Of a stretch of 64,000 nt of DNA, positions 38,400-50,307 are shown piece after piece. The stretch is from Polytrichum commune (taxonomy: Eukaryota > Streptophyta > Polytrichopsida > Polytrichales > Polytrichaceae). The notes below the pieces were generated by a model that was not told the DNA's origin, did no database searches, and saw only the letters and a program-made list of their open reading frames with translations. The DNA lies in assembly GCA_950295325.1 (NCBI GenBank), contig OX485807.1, positions 15,033,001 through 15,097,000 of the forward strand. The letters run 5' to 3'. Within the stretch, counting starts at the first letter, position 1; each line of letters starts with the position of its first letter. A program made the translations under genes and the position numbers.

Positions 38400-40660
38400 T
38401 AAAAAAAGGTGCGCTTTTGATTCAACTTTTTAGGAACCTCGCGGTTCTCATCGCACTTTTCACGGCAAGAAACTTTTCGCTTCGGAGCAATTAGCAACTT
38501 CGTCTTGAAGTGTAAGCTTGTTGTGTTGGATGCTGTGCTTCGTCTTTGTTTAGCCCTCTCTTCTTGGATTGTGTTGAAAGAGTTCCGGGGGTACCGTCCC
38601 TCGACGGCCTTTCTTTTCTCACCTCAAGAGGTGTCTCCCATGGTGAAGCCCTTTTTCCTCCTCCCTTCCTTTAGTCACTTCATCCATTTCTCCGTTTTTG
38701 AAGTGGTCGTCTACTGCTGAAATACAGGCCATATTTCCTTCTGGGTTTGACCTTCGGAGTTTGTTTCCAAGGGGCTCCGGGAATATCCATCATGTTGTGC
38801 ATGTTGATTGCATTACATCTTTTTTTTTAATTCCAGCCTTACGCTCCTCCGCTTCTTGAAGAATCCTCAGTTGTTCTTTGAACGGTTTTCTTCAAATCTT
38901 GTATGGTCCATATTTACGTCTCGGTTCCCGCCTCGCATTGGCCCTTCTCTCTTCGAGTTCCTCCAGCTCCTATAAAATTTTCTTGAGAGGGCCTCCTCCC
39001 AGAGTGGTAAGGACCGTAGGTTCTTCGAGGTCTATTGCTAGCAGTTTCTCCCCTTACCGGAGCCTTCTACTTACTTTTCTTAATAATGAGCCCGCATTTC
39101 CCCCTTGACCCTCCGCTGCTTCCTCTACACCTCTTCGTTGGAACTCACGACCATCCACTCCTCTCCGCTACTTGCCTCGCTAACGAGTCTATCAATAGCC
39201 TCCTTATTAGAAACCGAATGAAGGAGGCTCCTCTGTCTAAGTCTCCTCTGTCTAGTGTTGGTGTTAAGACTCCTCTGTCACACATCTCCTTGATTCATTC
39301 CACAATGTCTTGTCCAATATCGTCCCACATCTCCTTTATAAACTCTGGTGGGATTCTGTCTAGACCGGCGGTCTTCACTGTTGGCATCTCCTTCAAAACA
39401 ATGATCGGGGGGAACCGGCAGTTAGTTACGAATGAACCGGTTGAGTTTGAGAAATAACCGGTTGAAGTTCAAGACTTCAGGAAAATTACTGATCATTTTA
39501 GAGGAATTTATAGAATAAACCCCGATTTAATAAAGGAAAACCGAAGGATGTCAACATGTAACCGGTTGGACTTGCAAACACTAGGATCTCAACCGATTAT
39601 CCCCAAAAATCTCCACGACCACTGCTTCAAAAGCCTCTTGAGCCTCATTGTAGTAATGGGAGCCGTCGACATCCTATTTTGTTCCCTCGTAACATTGCCT
39701 TTGACGCAATCCAAGCATGCCTCCCTAGCTTCTCGATCATTCTCCACTGTTAAGTCATGGGTGAGTAGGGTTTTGTAGAATCTCTGTGCCATCTCGTTTC
39801 ATGCTCCTGCTTCCATTAGTTCCGTAATCTTAACGGCTTGTCTTGACGGAGCGCCCGCGGTGCGTGATACTCGAAAAACTCTTTGGTGCATTCGTCCCCC
39901 ACTCTTGTCCATTTTTCTGCAGTTTTGTGTTCAAAAGCATGTGCCTTTGCTTGTCTAGTTTCGTGAAGTTTAATTTGCGCTTTGTTAAGTCGGTCCTTTA
40001 CAGATTGTGAGTTCCAATTGCCCAGCAGTTCCTGTTCTGCTTCAATTGCCTCTTGAATTGGTCTTCATACTCCACTTTCCATTTCTTTTTCTTTTCCTGT
40101 TATCTCGTAGAATTGCTCTCTTTTGCAACTCTCAAGGCCCTTGCTATTTTTGAATTCCAAGACCCCTCATGATTCGTGGATATTGCCTCCTGCCATGCTT
40201 CCAACATATTCTGTTTGTGTTCTCCAATTTCTAACAAACTCTTATCAAAACTCTTTTCCTTCTTAGGACTACGTCCTTTGCTTCCGATCCGCACAAAGAT
40301 TGGTGCAAGATCTGAGGGTTGTGGGGTGGGTGGCGATATGCCTGTCATCCCGCCCCATTCTACTGCAACTCTTCCCACATAAATCCTACCAGTTCGTGAG
40401 GTGATCATATTCGGATGATTTCTCCTATTATCCTAGGTGAATTTCTTGTTGTTGATTTTTATGGAATTCTCCTAGATGGGAAACATCATGTATTTCAAGC
40501 CGTGATTTCAAGCCGTGTAGTTTACAAGCAACACATTCCAAGCTGTGATTTCCCTCCCCTACATGCCTGTTCATGGATTCTATTGAGTTGAAATCTCCTA
40601 TCAATAATAGCCACTCAGCCTCCAATAGATCGAAATTTCAAATGTGTGTCCACATGCTAG
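38400..40660 (-). mobile_element. Decayed non-LTR retrotransposon (LINE)
   Basis: Minus-strand fragments in LINE order: 40625-40428 with WLLLIGDFNSIES, the endonuclease GDFN motif; 40408-40100, a linker with ARALRVAKES; 39792-39633 with QRFYKTLLTHDL and CVKGNVTREQN; and after the family C MITE, 39390-39290 with TAGLDRIPPEFIKEMW, the usual start of LINE RT. Multiple stops follow, and no RT catalytic motif was found below about 39290. The part 38400-39000 is assigned by position only. Confidence 0.72.
39399..39624. mobile_element. Small MITE, family C, inserted in a LINE
   Basis: 226 bp matching 12753-12978, starting CAATGATCGGGGG with a slightly decayed right end. It is flanked by a perfect 8-bp duplication CTTCAAAA (39391-39398 and 39625-39632). 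It splits the LINE reading frame on the minus strand; removing the element plus one duplication copy would rejoin it. Confidence 0.92.
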
Positions 40661-40693
40661 CCCTGGCGTTGTATCATTATATCCATACATATT

Positions 40694-40971
40694 TGTTATG
40701 ACACTATTGTCGATGACTAGGTGTCTGTAGACCCAACCTCGTCATCGAGGACGTCCAGTTGTCGTAAACGCCTAGTTGTCAAGGATGCCTAGCCGTCGTG
40801 GAATGGCAACTAGGTGTTGATACGGTGCCCCATCATCCTAGGAGGTGGTGATGATCAAAGACCTTAAATAAACACCGAGGTTGAGAGAGAAATCAATCGA
40901 ACTCTTGGTCTTGTTTTCTAGCTCTCAAGGATTATACAGTTTTGTATTCATTTTGTACCCGTTTTGTAACA
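40694..40971 (+). repeat. 5' LTR of the copia element
   Basis: 278 bp from TGTTATGACAC to TTTGTAACA. It matches 46288-46959 once the nested MITE in that copy is set aside. Shared blocks include gatacggtgccccatcatcc and aggattatacagt. The 3' LTR has about 20 extra bases before its end. Confidence 0.92.
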
Positions 40972-41232
40972 CGTTATTAGTATGAGGCTTGAAGCAACGG
41001 AGTTGTAATTTTGCAATGGATTTTTGTTGATTGTCGTGAGGTGAAGGAGAGAAATATGTAGCAAAATATATTATAGAAGTATAGAGCGTGTATGATATTT
41101 TCGTATAGGATTTGGAGCACTGAATTTGAAATTAGAACTTCTTGTCTCTTTCAAGCTCCTAGCGTTTTAGAGAGAAGAAGAATTGTTTTAGAAGATAGTA
41201 CGCAATATAGTATTGTGATTCTAGAGGAAAAA

Positions 41233-42625
41233 TGACGCACCTAGAAAAATTAAGATTTTCTCCTCTTGCACTTGATGGAGAGAATAACTTAATTTGGGTC
41301 CTTGATGCCAAATTACATTTACAGGCACACAACCTTGTAAAGAAAATATAAGAACCATCTTTAGAAATTCTTATGGATTATCATGATTTTCAAGCGTTAG
41401 TTTCATGCGACATCATCTCGATCCAACATTGTAATTATAGTAACTTACAGTGACATCAACTTATGCTTTGTGGGTATCACTTCAAAATCGGTTCAATCAC
41501 CAACGAAAAGTATTTTTACCAAAGACTCGTTACGATTGGATACATCTTTGAGTTCAAGATTGATTATCCAACTATAGCCGAGTACAATATTGAAATGTAT
41601 AAGATAGCATTCCAACTAGCTATCTTTGTGTGGTGAACCGATTGATGATGCGTAGATCATAAAAAAACTTTGTCTGTGTTTCATACTGCCAATATTATAT
41701 TGGCTCAGCAACATCGAAAAATACGATACATTAAATATCCAGATATCATGTTAGTGTTATTACTGGCTGAGAAACATAATGAGCTGTTACTAAATAACCA
41801 TGGAGACCGACTTACTGGAACGTTTCACATGTAGAGTCATACAACATACGTACGGACAACGGGGTTCATATCCCAAGGATCGAGGAGCAGATCGAAGTTA
41901 GAGAAAAGAAGCCGAACACCAACGTAACAAAAAAACTCAATGAGTATGTAAACGACTCACTTCACAATCTTTACAGAAGGGTCGTTTTTCGGAGTCATCA
42001 TCTACATGACCATTTTTTCGATATACTCGAACGTATTTTAAGTGTGGGACTAGTGCCCCCTTCCCACCTGACTTTAGTTAAGACCCAAAGTATTTCCTAA
42101 AAACCGGGTAAAGCTTCCTCGGTTATAGCGGAGGCATCCGACTATCCCAATGCACCTACAAGAACTTGCTTTGGAGATTTTCAGGTAGGTTTTAGTTAAG
42201 TAGCTTTCACACATGTTCATGGTTTTATCTACCAAGCAATGAATGTTGGGTAGTTTTTGTCCCATCCCCAAATGCCTTACTACTCACCTATCTTACCATC
42301 GGTTTTTGTTAATGAAGCTCCTCGTGCCCTCATAGCTAAGACTAAAAAGCAACCAATCACAAGGGTGGGAGGAAACACTTTTAAAGTTCCTATATTCTTG
42401 CCTCATGTTTAGGTACCGATGGGAGGGTCGGTGTTTGAGGCTTAAAACCTCCACTTTTAAGCCATGCCACATCATTTGCCACCTAGGCTCGGCACTAAAA
42501 AGAGCCGTATGTGTGAACCCTAGATAACTAAAACCGTTTTTAGACTAAAACTACTTCTAACTAATGTCATGTGGGAATGCCCCATAAGGGTCATATCACC
42601 AAGAATTGTAAGATTGCCCGTCACT
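41233..42625 (+). pseudogene. Copia gag remnant
   Basis: From ATG 41233 the translation starts MTHLEKLRFSPLALDGENN and continues with LIWVLDAKLHL, typical of plant copia gag (UBN2-type). The frame then breaks repeatedly. At about 42566-42610 lies a decayed zinc knuckle (CHVGMPHKGHITKNC), in which the second Cys of the CCHC pattern is gone. Confidence 0.75.
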
Positions 42626-42649
42626 TTGTAAAATTTTACAAAGAATACG

Positions 42650-43006
42650 GTGAGCGACGTGATACCTATAACACATATGAAACACACCGAGACGCTATGC
42701 GATGAAACAACGACAAATTCATTTGGAGATATGGAATCTCATAGCATCTATGGTGACACCGAACATAATATTTTAAGTGTGCCTTTGATATTAGATAGTG
42801 CAACTACCGTCACTATTCTTCCGGATAAGAAATATTTTTTGTATTTAGATCTTGTAATGAGAAAACATATCACCACCATCACTAGTAGTCATTTGATATC
42901 ATACCAAATTGGTGAAGCATGTCTTGTTATGCTCAGAGGTACACGCATACGTGTTTCTAGAGTTGTTTACTCACCAACATCTACAAGGAATTTATTGAGT
43001 TTCTAA
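42650..43006 (+). pseudogene. Copia protease remnant
   Basis: A 118-codon open stretch carries LDSATTVTILPDK, corresponding to the aspartic protease active-site region (usually DSGA), and ends with STRNLLSF, the usual copia sequence before the integrase. The Gly of the active site is replaced, so it is likely dead. Confidence 0.8.
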
Positions 43007-43119
43007 GACAATCGACGCAACATTTTTCAACTTCATACAACCGAAAAAAACAATTATGAACTATTGCAAATATTGGATCAACATGGGTGCCCAGTTGAAA
43101 ATATCACGACATACTTCTA

Positions 43120-44061
43120 AGGCCTATACATTGTTCCCTTAAGTTGTTCGTCTGAGAGGGGGAGTACCGCATTAGTGTGTGAATACATGGCATGAGCGTA
43201 TGGGATACCCAAGAATTTCAATGATGAGGCGAATCCTTCCCAACACGAAATGACACGAACTTCAAATGTCAAATTTGTTGAAAGCTATGAAACCTTGTGA
43301 ATTTTGTGCTTTGGGAAAATTTATTACTCGACCTCACAAATAGAAATTGCCATATGAACTCCTAGTTATGCTTTAAAGGATTCAAGGGGATATTTATAAT
43401 CCAATAAATCCACAATGTAGACCGTTTAAATGTTTTTTTTGTCTTGATTGACGCGTCTACAAAATGATCACATATCTCTCTTCTAGCTAGTAGAAATCTA
43501 GCATTTCCTAGATAATTAGTTCAAATCATACAACTTTGTGCTAGGTTTTCAGATCATCCGATTTAGTCCATACGCTTAGATGGTGCAGGGGAATTTAAGT
43601 CTCAAGCATTTAAGACATATTGTGAGTCAATTGGAATACAATTGGAATACTCATTACTATATGACCATGAAATAAATGGTCTAGCAAAATCTTTTATTAA
43701 GAGTTTACAATTAATTGCTAGACCATTACTTATGAAATCCAATCTTTCTACTTCAACGTGGGAATACGCTATCCTATACGCAAGAATGTTGGTTCGTTTA
43801 AGACCCTCTTCACTAGAATTCATTACATTTACAGAAACTATACTTGGACAAGTACCTAGCATAAAACATCTAAGAATTTTTGGTCGTAAGGTGTTAGTAC
43901 CCATTTCTCCCCCGCATAGAACTAACATGGGTCCTCAAAGGAAAGAGAGAATATATGTTGGTTGTGAATCACCTAGCATTATTAGATACTTAGATCCTCT
44001 AATTGGAAATCTATTACAAGGAAGATTTGCTGAAATCAGAAAAAATTTCCATGTCTGGTAG
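43120..44061 (+). pseudogene. Copia integrase remnant
   Basis: At 43188 WHERMGYPRISMM starts the pre-integrase zinc-binding region, followed by CEFCALGK, giving an HHCC pattern with stops between. IRLDGAGEFKS near 43570 holds a catalytic Asp of the DDE core. The open part 43642-44061 continues with HEINGLAKSFIKSLQ and AILYARMLVRLRPSS, normal for the C-terminal half of copia integrase. Confidence 0.82.
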
Positions 44062-44559
44062 GACAATCAAATCTATGTAGAATTTAAAACTTTAATGCTA
44101 TATCTATTCCAAACATGATTCTAGATCCTCGTACCTAAGAATGTGAAAGAGAGGTTGAATGCATTATGCATTTAAATCAGTTAACTGATAGATTACCCAA
44201 GTCATTCAATAATGCAACAAATGTAACTAAGTCACATATTCATGTTGCTAATGCTTCTGCTCGTCTAGAGAGACCCACTGTTCAAACTACATCCATGAAA
44301 AGAGGTCGTGATAAAGATCTTCAATCTTGTAACAACGTACCCAGAAGGAGGTACGTGCGGCACGCAGAGGTGTGCTTCCAAACATTGAGTTGGATGACTT
44401 TGAAAGACAAGCACCGGTTGATTCAACATAGATTGCAATCAACTTTGTGAAGATAGGAAAGTTATGAGATCGTACGCAGGTAAACCTAGATGATACCTTT
44501 TGTTTCCATGTATTACAACACTTGGACAATGATTGTGATCCGACTACTGTAACCGAGGC

Positions 44560-46147
44560 TCACAGTCAAAGTGATTGGCCCATGTGGAAAGAGGCCATGA
44601 GATTTGAACTAGAGTCTTTGATATCAAGGAAGATGTTTAGTCCAGTTGAAACTATACCGAAAGTAATTAACCCAATGGGTTGTAAATAGGCGTTTGTGAG
44701 GAAAGGTAACAAGTTTTGAAACATTTCCTGGTATAAAGCACTTCTAATTGCCCAAGGCTTCACCCAACGTCCAAGCATTGATTATGAAGAGACGTATTCC
44801 CTTGTGATGGACTCAATTACGTTCAGGTATTTCCTAAGTCTTGCAGTTGACAAGAAGTTGGAAACAAGGTTGATGGATGTAGTTACCGCGTACTTGTATG
44901 GCAATTTGGATACCGACATATACATGAGGATCCTTGCGGGGTTGGTGAAAATCCAGAACTCTCAAAGACATGCAGAATGCCTTAAACTTGAAAGTGCATT
45001 GTATGGCCTTAAACATGCCGGTAGGATGTGGTACAAACGTCTAAGAGATTTTTTAGTAGGCCGGGGTTTTAAGAATGATGAGGTTTGTCCATGTATTTTT
45101 ACTAAACGAACTCACACAAAACTAGTTATTGTGGCTGTATATGTTGATGACCTCAACATCATCGGTACGACTGACGCCATCTCCGAGATTATTTCTCAAC
45201 TCAAATGTGAATTTGAGATGAAAGATCTTGGCGAAACTACCTTCTGTCTTGGCCTACAAGTTGAACACCTTGCAGGAAGTATTTTTCTACATCAGAGTTT
45301 GTAAACTCAAAAGCTACTTAAGCATTTCTCAATGGATGCGGCTCACCCACTAAGTTCCCCAATGGTGGTACGATCATTGGATCTAAAGAAGGATGAGTTT
45401 AGACGATGTGTTGAGGGGGAGAAATGTTTAGGACCTGAAACTCCATACTTGGCAGCAATAGGTGCATTTATGTATTTGGCGAATTGCACTAGGCCTGACA
45501 TTGCATTTGCCATTAATATACTGGCTAGATTTAGTGCTAAGCCAACAAAACGGCATTGGAATGGTGTCAAACATATCCTACAATACCTTAAGGGCATTGA
45601 GGATCTAGGATTGTTTAATAAAGTTGGAGAAGATAGCAACATTAAAGGATATGTGGATGCGAGTTACTTTTCCGATTCACATATAGGAAAATCACAAACT
45701 AGTTATGTTTTCCTTAGAAAGGGACCAACAATATCTTGGAAATCAACAAAGCAAGGTTTTGCAACAACATCGTCAAACCATTCAGAAATCATAGCCCTGC
45801 ACGAGGTTTCCCACGAATGCGTTTGGTTGAGATTGGTGGATGGCTTCATTAAAGGTTCCTGTGGTTTTTCTAATATTTCAAAATCTCCAACAGTGATCTA
45901 TGAAGATAATGCGGTCTGCATTGCTCAGATAAAGGCGGACTACATCAAAGGAGACCGAATCAAGCACATCTTACTAGAGTTCTTTTTCACCCATGAATTA
46001 TTGGGATTAGATATAAATGTGATACAAATTAGGTCTTCTGATAACCTAGCATTCTTATTCACTAAGTCATTGCCAACAACTAGGCATAGGCAAATTGTTC
46101 AAGGAATAGGGATGCAGAGGTTTTCATCCCTACCTACATGTAAATAA
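44560..46147 (+). pseudogene. Copia reverse transcriptase and RNase H remnant
   Basis: RT begins WPMWKEAMRFELESL, then has stops near 44685 and 44718. An open stretch at 44804-45304 contains DVVTAYLYGNLDTDIYM, LYGLKHAGRMWYKR and the catalytic YVDDLNIIGT. A stop at 45302 interrupts the link to 45332-46147, which holds YLANCTRPDIAFAINILARF and the RNase H strand VDASYFSD, ending near HRQIVQGIGMQ. Domain order and motifs are clear; activity is not possible. Confidence 0.9.
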
Positions 46148-46287
46148 TCACGTCTAGGCCCTTCCATTTTTTTCCCCTTCACTTGTGAATTTTTACCTCA
46201 AATTGTGAGGATTTTTATCACGGCAAGGTTTTTAACGAGGGAAGGCAAAGTGATGTCTAAACTAGACTTGCTGTGTCTAAGGGGGAG

Positions 46288-46959
46288 TGTTATGACACTC
46301 CTGTCGATGACTAGGTGTCCGTCTCGGGGGGGGGGGGGTAGTCATTGGTTGGAGTAGCAATATACGTGTGAACAAATGATAGGGTATTTTAAAAACATGG
46401 GAGCTAAAAATTATAATTGGGCTTAAGAGTAATATAGGGCATCAAAAATGGCATTGGACATCTTTAAAGTACTATAGGGTATGGAATAATAGATAATTTG
46501 GAATTATAAGTAATGCAAGCCTTTTTTCTATTAACCCAAAGTAGAAATTTACATAATGATAGCATGTGAAAAAAAGAAGAGAATTGAAAGTAATACCCCC
46601 CTATAAAATAGTGGTTGTTCGCACCTATATCCTTAACTTTTTAACACACTGCCCCCCCCCCCCGAGGTGTCCGTAGACCCAACCTCGTTGTCGAGGACGC
46701 CCAATCTTCGTAAACACCTAGTTGCCAAGGACACCTAGCTGTCGTAGACGCCTCATCATCGTAGAATGGCAACTAGGTGCCGATACGGTGCCCCATCATC
46801 CTAGGAGGTGGTGATGATCAAAGACCTTAAATAAACATCGAGGTTGAGAGAGAAATCAATCGAACTCTCGGTCTTGTTTTCTAGCTCTCAAGGATTATAC
46901 AGTCTTGCTTGCGTGATATGCTTCTCATTTTGTATTCATTTTGTACCCATTTTGTAACA
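46288..46959 (+). repeat. 3' LTR of the copia element, split by a MITE
   Basis: The LTR resumes after a 344-bp insertion at 46323-46666 and matches the 5' LTR on both sides. A purine tract TAAGGGGGAG lies immediately upstream, as expected for plus-strand priming. Confidence 0.92.
46323..46666. mobile_element. hAT-like MITE (family A) nested in the copia 3' LTR
   Basis: 344 bp starting CTCGGGGG and ending CCCCCGAG, flanked by a perfect 8-bp duplication GTGTCCGT (46315-46322 and 46667-46674). The 5' LTR shows the matching uninterrupted site, GTGTCTGT. There is no coding capacity. A target duplication of 8 bp suggests the hAT superfamily. Long G and C runs sit at the two ends. Confidence 0.9.
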
Positions 46960-46964
46960 ATATT

Positions 46965-47596
46965 CACTATCACTATCTTTCTTCTCTCTGTTAGTTAAAA
47001 TGTCGCAAATTACGCTCTAATACCTACCTCGGGAAAGACACTGGCGTAAAATGACGAAACTATGTGCGATAAATTATGAATTCTCATACATTGATTGTAG
47101 GTAAAATTTGCAAAATAATTACATATAATATAGGGTGCTTTAGGTGTGCGAAAGATGATTATATGTAATATAGCAATGTCCGGGGATTTTTTTGGGCATA
47201 ATCGGTCAAAACTCTAGTGTTCTCAATGTTCAACCAATTACATGTTGTGATCTTTCTCTAAGTGCATTCAAACATACCAACAACAGGTACACCAAAAAGG
47301 ATATCTAGTGTTTGATTATATCTAATGTTGTTACCCCCTACCTTTCTCAACACTAATTTTCAAATCCTTGACAATTAGTGCTAAACATAAATGTGCCGCT
47401 ACCTTCCCTACTGTCACCTCCCTTCCTGTGAAGCATGAATTTCACATGACTTGTGAATTTAGGGATGGCACCCCATCTTCTTGCTCGCTAATCTCTCGTT
47501 TGCCAAAGTTGACGGCATTTTTTCCATATCTTTACTAACACTAAATTCAAACATGTAACTTCCACATATAACCATAGCTGATATATGGTGTTTTGG
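46965..47596. other. No gene; spacer between the copia element and the second family A MITE
   Basis: Contains the family C fragment at 47174-47258 and otherwise unclassified sequence. Confidence 0.5.
47174..47258. mobile_element. Family C fragment
   Basis: About 85 bp starting CAATGTCCGGGGA and containing tttgggcataatcggtc and attacatgttgtgatc. It is one end of family C in inverted orientation; the rest is missing. Confidence 0.65.
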
Positions 47597-47938
47597 CTCG
47601 GGGGGGGGGGGGGGGCAGTGTGTTAAAAAGTTAAGGATATAGGTGCGAACAACCACTATTTTATAGGGGGGTATTACTTTCAATTCTCTTCTTTTTTCAC
47701 ATGCTATCATTATGTAAATTTCTACTTTGGGTTAATAGAAAAATGGCTTGCATTACTTATAATTCCAAATTACCTATTATTCCATACCCTATAGTACTTT
47801 AAAGATGTCCAGTGCCATTTTTGATACCCTATATTACTCTTAAGCCCAATTATAAATTTTTGCTCCCATGTTTTTAAAATACCCTATCATTTGTTCGCAC
47901 GTATATTGCTACTCCAACCAATGACTACCCCCCCCGAG
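47597..47938. mobile_element. hAT-like MITE (family A), inverted second copy
   Basis: 342 bp starting CTCGGGGG and ending CCCCCGAG. It is flanked by a perfect 8-bp duplication TGTTTTGG (47589-47596 and 47939-47946). The interior is the reverse complement of 46323-46666 with few differences, so the two copies are similar in age and lie head to head. Confidence 0.92.
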
Positions 47939-48040
47939 TGTTTTGGTTTACATTTAATGTTACTTACTTTCATAAGGTTATTGACATTTAGTGTATGCGT
48001 TCATATTTAGTGTATCAAACACTAAAAGCCTATCCCTCTT

Positions 48041-48066
48041 CCTTCCTTCCTTCCTTCCTTCCTTCC
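48041..48066. repeat. (CCTT)n microsatellite
   Basis: About six copies of CCTT in a row. Confidence 0.92.
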
Positions 48067-48304
48067 AGTAGTGCGCCCACACGCCTTCTTTCCAGCTTGT
48101 CAACGAGCTTGCTTTGTTCTTCTCATTAATGATGTGGTTCCGAACTTCCAGCATCATCTGGTTCAGTCAATGCTTAGAGGCACTTCCTCTCATCCAGTTG
48201 TTCAGTCCTTCCTCCTCCTTTAATATTATTTTGCACAGTGGTCTTATTACGTGTCTTGATTACACCACCATCACTTCGACCTCCCCTTCTGCCGTACTTA
48301 TTGT

Positions 48305-48784
48305 GCATATTGGTAATTCTAAACTCCGTAGTATCACATCTGTGGCAACCAAAGTGCATGTGATATTACGGAGTTTTATAGTGTTAACATGGACGCGTGA
48401 TACTATAGAATTAGTGTAGCATGTGACACTATGGAATAACACAAAGTGCAACATTTTAATGGTGTGGTGTGGTCCACTCCACGTGGTCTTCCTGGGTGAT
48501 GTGGCATATGCATGCACCAACATTCAACAAGTGGCATAAGAGGAAGAAGAAGAATAAGAATAAGAAGGTGGCACTCCACATATTGTCACATGGTGCAATG
48601 CGAGGGTGTGGGTTGACTTCTTTGGTAGTTTGCATTAATGACAAATTTTGTGATATAAGGGAGAGAAATGTGACAATAAGGAGTGAGATTTGAACTACGA
48701 ACATCCGTTCCCTAGGTTTCAGGATATTAGAGAGTGAGTGACATTATGGAGGTTAATATTATGGAGTTTAGGGTGTATTATGGT
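48305..48784. repeat. Family D repeat, copy 2
   Basis: Begins taaactccgtagtatcac and ends attatggagtttagggtgta; inverted relative to 33744-34233. A short hairpin at its left end pairs ctccgtagtatcacat with atgtgatattacggag. Confidence 0.75.
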
Positions 48785-49869
48785 AGCCATCTTGGTTTCT
48801 ACTGTGGGGACGTCCCCCAATTAAAGCGCTTCCCAAAAAATACCAATAGGTCCGTGATTATGTTGTCATAACATTATTAAGCAGTGTGTGTTCGGTCATG
48901 TGGTCCCCGAGAAGATAACCATGGGATGATGCCACAACTAGTGCACATTCAATTTGAATGTTCACTACCTGCGGCATCCCATGATTATATTCTTGGGGTC
49001 CACGTGAACGTATGCACACTGCTCAATAATGTTATGGTGGTGTTTTTGCTACAATAGGCCGTTTTCTCAAGCCCTTGTTTGGGACGAAGGGGTTGAATCG
49101 TTTGCCTCCTCCTGAGCTATTCCGAACCCCAATGTTATCTTCCTCTTCCCCTTATGATAGGGCCTACCTCCTTCCACTCTTCATCAATTGGTGGTGGACA
49201 TGGAAAGGGACACTGTTCCCTTGAACACTTTCTCCTCAATAGGCCATGAGGGTGGACTCTTCACACTGTGTACGAACTAATGTGCGTGTAAGAAGGGGTA
49301 TTATTTGAGGCATTAGCGTATATAATATTCATAAGAGAGAGGTATTATTTTTCTCTCGTGTGTACACCTAAAAAGGTTACTAATTTTTTTGAAGTAAAGG
49401 TAGATGTACAACAAGGGGGCCCTAAGGTTTAGAGAATTTTTTGACAATGGATGTGTTGGTTTTATCCAATCCATGTTTTCATCCAATGTTGTCGTATGAT
49501 CATAGTCCTCAATGACTATCATGTATGTTCTTATTAGGGTTTGCATTTGGGTTCTAGGTTTTTACAAACTAAAGGTTCTTGGAGTGCTCGATCATGAGCT
49601 TCCTTGAGTTTTTCTCTCTAGATTGTGGCTAAGTGATTATGCTCTTGTCTTTCCTTGTTTGATACAATTGTTGAGTTACATGCTATGGATGGAAATAATA
49701 TTTTCATTGAAAAGTGGAAGTGGATTTTATGTGTAATAAAGGCCTTTTTAATTCATGATGAATATCTTGTATATGTAGTGGAGGCATTTACCACATTACA
49801 TCTAAAAAGCTTAGTATAAACACACGAGTCCATTTTTTTGGCATGATGTTAGTATGTACACATAGTTGA
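48785..49869. other. No gene seen
   Basis: A loose inverted pair lies at about 48835-49035 (gtgattatgttgtcataacattattaa and its counterpart ctcaataatgttatggtgg), suggesting a small foldback. Otherwise unclassified. Confidence 0.45.
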
Positions 49870-50235
49870 AGTGTTGATCCTCATCTTGAAAAGCATCCAA
49901 ATGGGGTTTCCAGGATGAGAAACTTACCTCTTGGGTGCAAATATGGTGGTTGGAGTATTTGAGGGTTTGAAGCTTACCTGTTTACTTGGCGAAGATGACC
50001 TCGAAGAAGCCTTTGACCTCTTGAAAGGATTGGTGTAATGAATCCCTTGCCCAATTGTTGATCACCATGTGCTTGAGAGAATTTTGCCTTGAATTCTTCC
50101 TAGTAGTGCGACTTTGCTCATTTCCTCGCAATCCCTTTGCATTTCCTTGAACATGGCTGTTAGGTTAAATGCTTCCATGATAGTTTCTTTGCTTGCCATT
50201 GTGTGGCCTCAGTCCCAAGAGCTTCCAACATGCTG
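49870..50235 (-). pseudogene. Retroelement gag-like fragment
   Basis: From an ATG at about 50200 on the minus strand the translation starts MASKETIMEAFNLTAMFKEM and continues through RDCEEMSKVALLGR before a stop. This is similar in style to gypsy gag starts, but no decisive motif is present. About 80 bp upstream lies the block shared with 35260-35330. Confidence 0.35.
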
Positions 50236-50307
50236 AGCTTCTTGGTTGGGAGTCAATGTTGGGGCTTCGTGGTTCTGCTCTTATACCTGCAAAGTTGTTG
50301 TAGTTGA

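Larger units (their letters stand above)
40694..46959 (+). mobile_element. Full-length, inactive Ty1/copia LTR retrotransposon
   Basis: The element starts TGTTATGACAC and ends TTTGTAACA, with TGTTA/TAACA short inverted ends. It is flanked by a perfect 5-bp duplication ATATT (40689-40693 and 46960-46964). Inside, in copia order, are gag, protease, integrase, reverse transcriptase and RNase H, all on the plus strand. All domains carry stops or frameshifts, so it cannot move by itself. After the 5' LTR, ttattagtatgaggc resembles a decayed primer site for initiator tRNA-Met. A purine tract (AAGGGGGAG) precedes the 3' LTR. The LTRs differ at many sites, so the insertion is not recent. Confidence 0.93.

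Noticed and set aside
36756-38402. Open frames of 175 and 108 codons sharing the same N-terminal peptide
   Set aside because: They are mirror images on the two arms of the foldback elements, with no domain and no reason to be translated.
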